NCBI GenBank assembly: GCA_002780805.1
Contig: PEUD01000033.1
Span: 1-7,785 of the forward strand
Reading direction: 5' to 3'
Source of the DNA: Candidatus Omnitrophica bacterium CG02_land_8_20_14_3_00__42_8
Lineage (GTDB): Bacteria; Omnitrophota; Gorgyraeia; Gorgyraeales; Gorgyraeaceae
DNA length: 7,785 nt
The translations under genes and the position numbers were made by a program. The notes below the pieces were generated by a model that had not been told where the DNA came from, did not search any database, and saw only the letters and a list, made by a program, of their open reading frames with translations. This document shows, piece by piece, positions 1 to 5,260 of the stretch; within the stretch, counting starts at the first letter, position 1, and the number at the start of each line of letters is the position of its first letter.

Positions 1-59
1 ATTTTTATTTTAGCCGCCGCTATTACCAAGCTAGAAAGGCAGGTATTGATGCGGGATAA
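1..59 (+). CDS. Possible 3' end of an upstream gene (partial)
   Basis: The frame beginning at base 3 is open from the window edge to a TAA at 57-59 and reads FYFSRRYYQARKAGIDAG. If real, it is the C-terminus of an upstream protein that overlaps the lipoprotein start at base 49 by 11 bases, a common arrangement for coupled genes. The residues look protein-like, but 18 codons are too few to name a family. The lipoprotein's own frame is also open to the left edge, so this is only one of two readings. Confidence 0.2.
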   Translation, partial: FYFSRRYYQARKAGIDAG

Positions 60-525
60 ATGGTGGGTAGTTATACCTATAAGTCTTTTACTTGCTGGTT
101 GTTCTACAGTTTCCAGCAAGAGGCTAAGCACTCTTGAAATAAAAGTAAGCACTTTAGAAACGAAAGTTGATTCGGTTGAACAGAGACAATCCGCTGTCGA
201 AAATCAAAGCGGCGAATCTCGGGAATCCGTGGGGTATGTTAAAGGAAAGATAGACAATATGCCTAAGGGGCCTTCGACAGTTGTGGTAAAGGGATTAGAG
301 GGGAATAAAGGATATGTCTCCGGAGTTTATAAGAAAGATTTAACTAAAAAAGAGATACAGATTGCTTTAAAGAATGCCGGTTTCTATAGCGGCATGATTG
401 ATGGCGTAATCGGTAAAAATACTAAAAATGCCATAAAAGAATTTCAGAAAGCAAACGGCTTAAAGGCAGATGGTAAAGTGGGCAAGAAAACAAGGAATAT
501 ATTAGCGCAATATCTAAAAGAATAA
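49..525 (+). CDS. Lipoprotein with coiled coil and peptidoglycan-binding domain
   Basis: A 158-residue predicted envelope protein that may tether a membrane to the cell wall. The N-terminus MRDKWWVVIPISLLLAGC is a lipoprotein signal peptide with lipobox LAGC, so Cys18 would be lipidated; the next residue is Ser, which in E. coli would favour the outer membrane. Residues 24-52 form a short coiled coil with 4-3 spacing (L29, V33, L36, V40, V43). A Gly/Lys-rich linker follows, then a PG_binding_1 domain at about 100-155, recognisable from the GFYSGMIDGVIGKNTKNAI stretch and from FQKANGLKADGKVG. No catalytic domain is present. ATG 49 was chosen over TTG 46 because AGG at 41-43 and AAAGG at 35-39 suit it better; the frame stays open to base 1, so a longer form is not excluded. 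It lies outside the pyr transcription unit, and its role there is inferred from domain content only. Confidence 0.85.
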   Translation: MRDKWWVVIPISLLLAGCSTVSSKRLSTLEIKVSTLETKVDSVEQRQSAVENQSGESRESVGYVKGKIDNMPKGPSTVVVKGLEGNKGYVSGVYKKDLTKKEIQIALKNAGFYSGMIDGVIGKNTKNAIKEFQKANGLKADGKVGKKTRNILAQYLKE

Positions 526-693
526 TTTAATAGTATAGGAATTTCCTTTTTGCGCGGAGCTTCCTTCGGCTTGGTTCGACTGCGCTCACCACAAGCCACT
601 CAGGACAGGCCGCTCCGCTACTCTAAAAGATTCTGGAGCAGCGAAGCGAACAGAGTGAGCTTCGCATTAACTTGTTTAATAGCATAGGAAATT
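526..693 (+). repeat. GC-rich intergenic repeat element between 19-bp direct repeats
   Basis: TTTAATAGTATAGGAATTT (526-544) and TTTAATAGCATAGGAAATT (675-693) match at 17 of 19 bases and bracket a much more GC-rich block (545-674). That block contains GCGGAGC/GCTCCGC (554-560 with 612-618) and the hairpin GCGAAGC/GCTTCGC (641-647 with 659-665, 11-nt loop). It also carries phrases such as TTCGACTGCGCTCACC and ACTCAGGACAGGC, which resemble dispersed intergenic repeats of many bacterial genomes (from memory, not checked). No protein is encoded. It belongs to the 478-base gene-free stretch 526-1003, whose other contents are listed separately. Confidence 0.6.
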
Positions 694-721
694 ATATTAA
701 CCTTTTTAATCTCAAAATGCC

Positions 722-760
722 CTAAGGTGACACTCTGACATTGTCAGAGTGTCACCTTAG
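722..760 (+). repeat. Perfect 39-nt palindrome (copy A)
   Basis: The arms CTAAGGTGACACTCTGACA (722-740) and its exact reverse complement (742-760) flank a single T. It lies between the lipoprotein gene and the pyr promoter. There is no U-tract after it (AGAGGTAGG follows), so it is not a classical intrinsic terminator, although it could protect an upstream mRNA 3' end. A closely related copy lies between pyrK and pyrD at 6061-6095. The likely origin is a small mobile or REP-like element; no transposase is in view. Confidence 0.85.
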
Positions 761-818
761 AGGTAGGACATAAGAATATTTTTCTCTGTTCCATTTTTTT
801 TGGGCGGGCAGATTTGGC

Positions 819-846
819 TTGACATAATAAAAAAAGGTGGTATAAT
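819..846 (+). promoter_or_regulatory. Promoter of the pyr operon (-35 TTGACA, -10 TATAAT)
   Basis: TTGACA at 819-824 and TATAAT at 841-846 are both perfect matches to the housekeeping sigma consensus, separated by 16 bases. Transcription should begin near 852-855, giving a leader of about 150 nt before pyrR that contains the PyrR hairpin and the terminator. No other promoter of similar quality was seen in the window. Confidence 0.88.
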
Positions 847-860
847 TCAAAATTAATAAA

Positions 861-895
861 TACCTTTAAATCAGCACCGAGAGGCTGAAAAGGGA
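861..895 (+). promoter_or_regulatory. PyrR-binding RNA hairpin (anti-antiterminator)
   Basis: The RNA can form an upper stem TCAGC/GCTGA (871-875 with 884-888) around the loop ACCGAGAG, and a lower stem CCTTT/AAAGG (863-867 with 889-893), with three unpaired A residues (868-870) on the 5' side. The sequence CACCGAGAGGCTG and the one-sided purine bulge match the binding loop known from Bacillus pyr leaders. In that family, UMP/UTP-bound PyrR stabilises this hairpin and so lets the downstream terminator form. The candidate antiterminator pairings I can find are modest: 885-893 with 942-950, with an internal AA/AA loop, or AAAAGG 888-893 with CCTTTT 962-967. The exact alternative fold is therefore uncertain. 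Confidence 0.85.
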
Positions 896-902
896 GTAAA
901 AA

Positions 903-956
903 GTGAAGATAGCGGATTTTATAATTTTAGTATATAATGGGCTTAATCAGAGATGA
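903..956 (+). CDS. Possible 17-residue leader peptide in the pyr leader
   Basis: A GTG at 903 opens a frame MKIADFIILVYNGLNQR that ends at TGA 954-956. A GGAG Shine-Dalgarno core (893-896) sits 6 bases upstream, which is good spacing. The reading frame runs through a T-rich stretch and stops inside the 3' arm of the intrinsic terminator, so translating ribosomes would keep the terminator open. The Shine-Dalgarno directly abuts and partly overlaps the 3' strand of the PyrR hairpin. The layout recalls the E. coli pyrBI leader. It may equally be a chance frame: it starts with GTG, is very short, and has no conservation evidence. Confidence 0.35.
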   Translation: MKIADFIILVYNGLNQR

Positions 957-970
957 TTAAGCCTTTTTTT
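940..970 (+). terminator. Intrinsic terminator / attenuator of the pyr leader
   Basis: A perfect 10-bp stem GGCTTAATCA / TGATTAAGCC (940-949 with 954-963) closes a GAGA tetraloop and is followed by seven T residues (964-970). It lies between the PyrR-binding hairpin and the pyrR start codon, the position expected of a PyrR-controlled attenuator. Read-through is required for expression of the whole operon. Confidence 0.92.
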
Positions 971-986
971 GGTCACCTACGAGGTT
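971..986 (+). repeat. Half copy of the pyrB-pyrC palindrome
   Basis: GGTCACCTACGAGGTT is identical to bases 2585-2600, the right arm of the palindrome between pyrB and pyrC, and is the reverse complement of 2563-2578. It follows the attenuator's T-run directly and is followed by a small GTTTT-T-AAAAC palindrome (984-994) and the pyrR Shine-Dalgarno GAGGA (995-999). Only one arm is present, so it looks like a decayed or partial copy. Confidence 0.7.
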
Positions 987-1003
987 TTTAAAACGAGGAT
1001 AGC

Positions 1004-1561
1004 ATGTCGCTAAAACAGGTCTTTACAAAAGAAGAGATAGAACGCGCGATTACCAGGATAAGCCATGAGATTATAGAAAACAATAAAGGCGTTAAAGGCC
1101 TTGTTATAATCGGGATACGGACAAGAGGATATGTTATTGCAGAGCGCATCGCAAAGATGATAAATAATTTATATGGCACGAAATTAGACGTAGGGGCTTT
1201 GGATATAACCTTTTACAGGGATGACCTGAGCGCCATATCCAAACAGCCTGTAATCCATAATACCGAGATAGGGTTTGACATAGAGAATAAAAATATAGTG
1301 CTTGTGGATGATGTTTTATATACGGGCCGCACTATCAGGTGCGGCTTGGACGCCCTTATAGATTTTGGAAGGCCTAAAACAATACAGCTTGCGGTCCTTA
1401 TAGACAGGGGTCACCGTGAGCTTCCCATACGGGCTGATTACGTGGGGAAAAATATCCCGACTTCGCAGAAAGAGCTCGTGCAGGTGAAATTGCAGGAGAC
1501 GGATAGCGAGGACAGTGTCACCATTGTCGCCGAAGGCGAAAATGGTCCTGAGCGAACGTAA
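1004..1561 (+). CDS. pyrR: PyrR: pyr operon RNA-binding attenuator / uracil phosphoribosyltransferase
   Basis: A 185-residue bifunctional regulator. In the Bacillus family, PyrR binds the pyr leader RNA when UMP or UTP is high and promotes termination, and many members also convert uracil plus PRPP to UMP. The phosphoribosyltransferase fold is clear: the PRPP loop [14 protein letters not shown] lies at 99-112, the [11 protein letters not shown] segment at 66-76, and [21 protein letters not shown] at 134-154 is nearly identical to Bacillus PyrR. ATG 1004 has GAGGA (995-999) four bases upstream. Being the first gene behind its own target hairpin gives autoregulation. The last eight or so residues (EGENGPERT region) extend slightly past the Bacillus protein (181 residues, from memory) and are encoded where a repeat-like sequence begins. 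Confidence 0.96.
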   Translation: MSLKQVFTKEEIERAITRISHEIIENNKGVKGLVIIGIRTRGYVIAERIAKMINNLYGTKLDVGALDITFYRDDLSAISKQPVIHNTEIGFDIENKNIVLVDDVLYTGRTIRCGLDALIDFGRPKTIQLAVLIDRGHRELPIRADYVGKNIPTSQKELVQVKLQETDSEDSVTIVAEGENGPERT

Positions 1562-1605
1562 TAAGGCGACAAATAGGAGCCTTATAGTGAGTCGAAGGGG
1601 CATAG
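1545..1605 (+). repeat. Repeat remnant and hairpin spanning the pyrR stop codon
   Basis: The hairpin ATAAGGC/GCCTTAT (1561-1567 with 1579-1585, 11-nt loop) begins on the last base of the pyrR stop codon. Around it, GTCCTGAG, GTGAG and GTCGAAGG occur in the same order as in the reverse complement of the GC-rich element at 545-674, suggesting a diverged, opposite-orientation relative. A second inverted pair TTGTCGCC/GGCGACAA (1524-1531 with 1565-1572) overlaps it. The element fills most of the 57-base pyrR-pyrB gap. Confidence 0.45.
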
Positions 1606-1618
1606 AGGAAACCGGAGA

Positions 1619-2560
1619 ATGACAAAAAAGAAAACAGCAAAATGGTTTCATAAGGATCTCCTGGGATTGGAATATCTTTCAAAAGAGGACATAGAACTGC
1701 TTTTGGACACGGCTGAATCTTTCAGGGAAATCCTGAATAGGAAGATAAAAAAGGTCCCTGCCCTGCGCGGCAAAACAGTGGTGAACCTATTTTATGAACC
1801 ATCCACCAGGACCAGGGTATCTTTTGAAGTGGCTGCCAAGAGGTTGTCAGCTGATGTTATAAACATCGCGGTTGAGTCTTCGAGCGTGAGAAAAGGTGAG
1901 ACACTTAATGATACAGGCAAAAACATAGAGGCATTGAAGGCAGACATCATTGTAGTGAGGCATAACTGTTCCGGCGCGGCTAACATGCTGGGCCGGAATG
2001 TGAATATAAGCGTCATAAACGCGGGAGACGGCTGGCACGAGCACCCTACTCAGGCGCTTCTGGACATGTTTACTTTAAGAAAAAAAACAGGCAGGTTAGA
2101 AGGCCTGAACGTAAGCATAGTAGGAGACATTGCGCACTCGCGTGTCGCTCGTTCAAACATATGGGGATTAACCAAATTCGGAGCAAAAGTAACTGTTTGC
2201 GCGCCTGATATTCTAATCCCCCCGGGCATAGAAAAGATGAACGTTAAGATTACCGGCAATATAGATGAAGCGCTTGGCGAGGCGGATGCCATAAACGTTT
2301 TGAGGATGCAGTTTGAGCGGGATGACATGAAGGCGTTTCCGAGCCAGCTGGAATATTTTAAGAAATTTGGTATCACAGAAGAAAGGTTGAAAAAGGCCAA
2401 GAAGGGGATTATTGTAATGCACCCAGGGCCGATAAATAGAGGCGTCGAGATATCCAGCGAGGTTGCGGACGGCGCGAATTCCGTGATATTGGAGCAGGTT
2501 ACTAACGGCATAGCTGTCAGGATGGCGGTTTTATTCTGGGTATCGCAGGCAAAACCGTAA
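1619..2560 (+). CDS. pyrB: Aspartate carbamoyltransferase catalytic subunit
   Basis: A 313-residue cytoplasmic enzyme joining carbamoyl phosphate and aspartate to N-carbamoyl-L-aspartate, the committed step of pyrimidine synthesis. The carbamoyl-phosphate loop FYEPSTRTRVSFE lies at 58-70, with the mobile Lys in RKGETLND (91-98), HPTQALLD at 142-149, the aspartate-binding loop LRMQFER at 228-234 (Arg229 and Gln231 as in E. coli numbering) and HPGPINRGVEI at 268-278. Length is normal for the family. The Shine-Dalgarno is probably AGAGGA (1604-1609), nine bases before ATG; GGAG at 1614-1617 is too close. No pyrI regulatory subunit follows, so the enzyme is probably a Bacillus-type trimer controlled through transcription. 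Confidence 0.97.
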   Translation: MTKKKTAKWFHKDLLGLEYLSKEDIELLLDTAESFREILNRKIKKVPALRGKTVVNLFYEPSTRTRVSFEVAAKRLSADVINIAVESSSVRKGETLNDTGKNIEALKADIIVVRHNCSGAANMLGRNVNISVINAGDGWHEHPTQALLDMFTLRKKTGRLEGLNVSIVGDIAHSRVARSNIWGLTKFGAKVTVCAPDILIPPGIEKMNVKITGNIDEALGEADAINVLRMQFERDDMKAFPSQLEYFKKFGITEERLKKAKKGIIVMHPGPINRGVEISSEVADGANSVILEQVTNGIAVRMAVLFWVSQAKP

Positions 2561-2562
2561 TA

Positions 2563-2600
2563 AACCTCGTAGGTGACCCTTAAGGGTCACCTACGAGGTT
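2563..2600 (+). repeat. Perfect 38-nt palindrome between pyrB and pyrC
   Basis: AACCTCGTAGGTGACCCTT (2563-2581) is followed with no spacer by its exact reverse complement (2582-2600). It begins two bases after the pyrB stop, and the GGAG likely to serve pyrC (2601-2604) abuts its right edge. There is no T-run, so it is not an intrinsic terminator. One arm recurs at 971-986. It shares the AGGTGAC core with the palindrome at 722-760 but is otherwise different. Confidence 0.88.
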
Positions 2601-2614
2601 GGAGTGGTTGAACA

Positions 2615-3889
2615 ATGAAATTACTAATTAAAAACGGGCATGTGATAGACCCTGGCAATAAGATAGACGAAATAATGGATATCCTTGCGGAAGACGGGAA
2701 GATATCCAAAGTTACCAGGGGCATAGACGTTAAAGCTGATACTGTAATTGATGCCGCAGATAAAATAGTTATGCCTGGAATTGTCGACATGCATGTTCAT
2801 TTGAGAGAACCTGGTAGAGAGGATAAAGAAACTGTTTTTAGCGGCACAAAGGCCGCTGCTAAAGGCGGGGTTACAAGCGTCCTCGCCATGCCAAATACAT
2901 TACCAAGCATTGATTCCGCGGGGGTTATCAAGATGCTGAGTGATATTATTAAAAAGACGGCAAATGTGGGAGTATTTATATGCGGGGCAATCACAATGGA
3001 AAGAACTGGTAAGAAATTAACGGATATAGCTGCATTAAAAAAACAAGGAGTGATTGCGATTTCAGATGATGGTAATTCAATTGATAGTGATGAATTAATG
3101 TGGCAGGCGCTTAAAGAGGCAAAAAAAGAAAAACTTCTTGTAATATGCCATTCAGAGGATAAATCGCTTTCAGGAAAGGGCGTTGTAAACCTGGGCATTA
3201 CTTCCACGAGGCTCGGACTGAGGGGTATTCCAAAAGAATCCGAATATAAAAGAGTGGCCCGGGATATTATGCTTGCGGAAAAATCAGGCGCCAACGTTCA
3301 CATTGCACACGTAAGCTGCGGAGAATCAGTGGAAATAATAAGAAAGGCGAAGAAAAAAGGCGTGAAAGTGACTGCGGAAACCGCGCCGCATTATTTTGGT
3401 TTAAATGAAGAAGATCTCCTGGATTATAATACGAACATGAAGGTTAATCCGCCTCTTAGGACAAAAGATGATGTCCTGGCGGTAAGGGAAGGATTAAAAG
3501 ACAGCACAATAGATGTTATCGCATCTGACCATGCGCCTCATACTGAAAATGAAAAAGAGATAGAATTCGAGCATGCGGAATTCGGGAGCACAGGTTTAGA
3601 AACAGAACTTGCCGTGAGCGTGACTGAACTTGTAAGCCGCGGGGTATTAACATGGAGCGAGCTTGTAAAAAAGATTTCTCTTAATCCTGCGAATGTTCTG
3701 AGAATAGATAAAGGAACTCTGGGGCCGGGCAAGGATGCGGATATCGCCATCATCTCCGCTGATAAGGAATGGGTTGTTAATAAAGTTGGTTTTGCGTCCA
3801 AGTCTAAAAATTCAGCCTTTATCGGCAGGAAATTAAAAGGCGCGGTAGAATATACGATATATAAAGGAAAGGTCATATACAAGGCATGA
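2615..3889 (+). CDS. pyrC: Dihydroorotase, class I
   Basis: A 424-residue zinc amidohydrolase that cyclises N-carbamoyl-aspartate to dihydroorotate. The metal site is visible as DMHVHLREPG (58-67, His60 and His62), ISDDGNS (149-155, the Asp that bridges metals in class I enzymes), CHSED (178-182, His179), HIAHVS (229-234, His232) and ASDHAPHT (303-310, catalytic Asp305). The N- and C-terminal beta-sandwich parts are present (GHVIDPGNKID near the start; GTLGPGKDADIAII towards the end), and the length is typical of class I. ATG 2615 has GGAG (2601-2604) ten bases upstream, slightly long spacing next to a palindrome. The stop overlaps the start of the next gene (ATGA), implying translational coupling. 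Confidence 0.97.
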   Translation: MKLLIKNGHVIDPGNKIDEIMDILAEDGKISKVTRGIDVKADTVIDAADKIVMPGIVDMHVHLREPGREDKETVFSGTKAAAKGGVTSVLAMPNTLPSIDSAGVIKMLSDIIKKTANVGVFICGAITMERTGKKLTDIAALKKQGVIAISDDGNSIDSDELMWQALKEAKKEKLLVICHSEDKSLSGKGVVNLGITSTRLGLRGIPKESEYKRVARDIMLAEKSGANVHIAHVSCGESVEIIRKAKKKGVKVTAETAPHYFGLNEEDLLDYNTNMKVNPPLRTKDDVLAVREGLKDSTIDVIASDHAPHTENEKEIEFEHAEFGSTGLETELAVSVTELVSRGVLTWSELVKKISLNPANVLRIDKGTLGPGKDADIAIISADKEWVVNKVGFASKSKNSAFIGRKLKGAVEYTIYKGKVIYKA

Positions 3890-5118
3890 AGTTCATAGCT
3901 GATTTTCACATACACTCTAAATATAGCCGCGCCACAAGCCCTGACATGAATATCAAGACGCTTTCTGAATACGCGAAGCTTAAGGGCATATCTCTTTTGG
4001 GCACAGGGGATTTCACGCACTATCTGTGGCTTGAAGAATTGAAAAGTACTCTTAAAGATTCCGGAAACGGTTTGTTTGAATATAACGGTGTGAATTTTAT
4101 GCTCACCGGAGAGGTATCCAGTATCTATTCAAAAAATGGCAAGGTCAGAAAAATTCATAATGTTATTTTTGTGCCGAGTTTTGATATCGCAGATAAAATA
4201 GACTCTGTCCTTTCCGGGTATGGGAATATCGCGTACGATGGGAGGCCTATTATAGGCATTGACGCAAAAGACCTGGCAGAGATTTTATTCGGCATCAGTA
4301 AGGATATCTTTCTAGTGCCGGGGCATATATGGACCCCGTGGTTCTCGCTTTTCGGTTCCAAATCAGGTTTTGATTCAATAGAAGAATGTTTTGAAGAATA
4401 CACCAAAGACATATACGCCCTGGAGACAGGGCTTTCTTCAGACCCCGCTATGAACTGGCAATGGAGCAAATTAGATAGATTCAGTCTCATATCAAATTCT
4501 GATTCTCACAGCCCTCAGAAAATAGGGAGAGAAGCAAATGTATTTGATACTGAGATGAGCTATAAAGCGATACTGGAAGCGCTTAAGGAAAAAGATAAAA
4601 AGAAATTTTTATACACCATTGAGTTCTTTCCTGAAGAGGGCAAGTATCACTACGACGGCCACCGCTCCTGCGAAGTCAGGCTCAGCCCCAGTGAAACAAA
4701 AAAAAATAAAAATATCTGCCCTAAGTGCGGAAAACCTCTTACAATAGGCGTTATGAATAGGGTCTCAGAACTTGCGGACAGGCCGGAAGGATTTGTCCCT
4801 GAAAATAGTATTCCTTATAAAAGAATGATACCTCTGGCGGAGATAATAGCTGATACATTGGGAGTAGGAGATGCCTCTAAAGCTGTTAGCGCGGAGTACC
4901 GCGCTATAATCCCGCGGCTCGGCACAGAGCTTGAGGCATTGACTGAAGTCAGCGAGGATAAGCTCCTGAAAGAATTGCCGATAAAAATAGCAAAGGCAAT
5001 TATAAATGTGAGAAACGGCAATGTGAATATATTGCCAGGTTTTGATGGAGAATATGGCACAATAGAGATATTAAAAGAAAAAGATGCAGCTGGAGAAAAA
5101 CAACTAGATCTATTTTAA
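3886..5118 (+). CDS. Endonuclease Q family protein (PHP-domain DNA repair nuclease) with C-terminal clamp-binding motif
   Basis: A 410-residue protein resembling archaeal and bacterial EndoQ, which cuts DNA 5' of deaminated bases (uracil, hypoxanthine, xanthine) and abasic sites. An N-terminal PHP phosphoesterase domain shows DFHIH (6-10), GTGDFTH (39-45), GEVSS (75-79), HN (91-92), PGHIWTPWFS (145-154) and SNSDSHSP (203-210), together supplying the metal ligands. A zinc finger follows with His259, Cys262, Cys278 and Cys281 (HxxC...CxxC). The extreme C-terminus is QLDLF (406-410), matching the bacterial beta-clamp motif QL(S/D)LF, where archaeal EndoQ is known to bind PCNA. The start codon sits inside the pyrC stop (ATGA), so it is coupled to pyrC and occupies the slot that carAB holds in Bacillus. 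Such proteins are sometimes mislabelled as helicases; no helicase motif is present. Confidence 0.88.
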   Translation: MKFIADFHIHSKYSRATSPDMNIKTLSEYAKLKGISLLGTGDFTHYLWLEELKSTLKDSGNGLFEYNGVNFMLTGEVSSIYSKNGKVRKIHNVIFVPSFDIADKIDSVLSGYGNIAYDGRPIIGIDAKDLAEILFGISKDIFLVPGHIWTPWFSLFGSKSGFDSIEECFEEYTKDIYALETGLSSDPAMNWQWSKLDRFSLISNSDSHSPQKIGREANVFDTEMSYKAILEALKEKDKKKFLYTIEFFPEEGKYHYDGHRSCEVRLSPSETKKNKNICPKCGKPLTIGVMNRVSELADRPEGFVPENSIPYKRMIPLAEIIADTLGVGDASKAVSAEYRAIIPRLGTELEALTEVSEDKLLKELPIKIAKAIINVRNGNVNILPGFDGEYGTIEILKEKDAAGEKQLDLF

Positions 5119-5119
5119 A

Positions 5120-5238
5120 TAATCGCGGAACCACGCGGAAGCCCGCCACTGCTTCTTTGGCGGGACGCGGAAAAACGCGGAAGTTAACATTTAGCTTCAG
5201 CGTAATTCTGCGTTATGTTCTGCGTATTTCCGCGATTA
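5120..5238 (+). repeat. Compound repeat element with 11-bp terminal inverted repeats
   Basis: TAATCGCGGAA (5120-5130) and TTCCGCGATTA (5228-5238) form the ends. The left half has repeated ACGCGGAA units (5133-5140, 5165-5172, 5175-5182); the right half, read on the other strand, has related ACGCAGAA units, so the two halves form a long imperfect stem. A nested hairpin CCCGCC/GGCGGG (5142-5147 with 5159-5164) looks like a second repeat inserted in the left half. It fills nearly all of the 142-base gap between the EndoQ gene and pyrK and encodes no protein. Confidence 0.7.
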
Positions 5239-5260
5239 ACAAGGTGATTATAATTATTAT

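Noticed and set aside
46..48. TTG 46 as the lipoprotein start
   Set aside because: An ATG follows immediately with better spacing to the AGG, and the signal peptide is complete from it.
722..760. Palindrome as intrinsic terminator of the lipoprotein gene
   Set aside because: The stem is strong but no T-run follows, and a sister copy lies inside the operon between pyrK and pyrD, where termination would be harmful.
2797..3294. Long open frame on the minus strand within pyrC, plus many similar minus-strand frames over the pyr genes
   Set aside because: All lie antisense to strongly conserved genes, have no recognisable domains or ribosome sites, and arise from codon bias of the real genes.
3886..5118. 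Annotation of the PHP protein as a UvrD-like helicase or histidinol phosphatase
   Set aside because: No Walker or helicase motifs are present, and the zinc finger plus EndoQ-type PHP motifs fit EndoQ much better.
5133..5182. Repeated ACGCGGAA units as a CRISPR array
   Set aside because: Units are only 8 bases with irregular spacing, no spacers of constant length and no cas genes.
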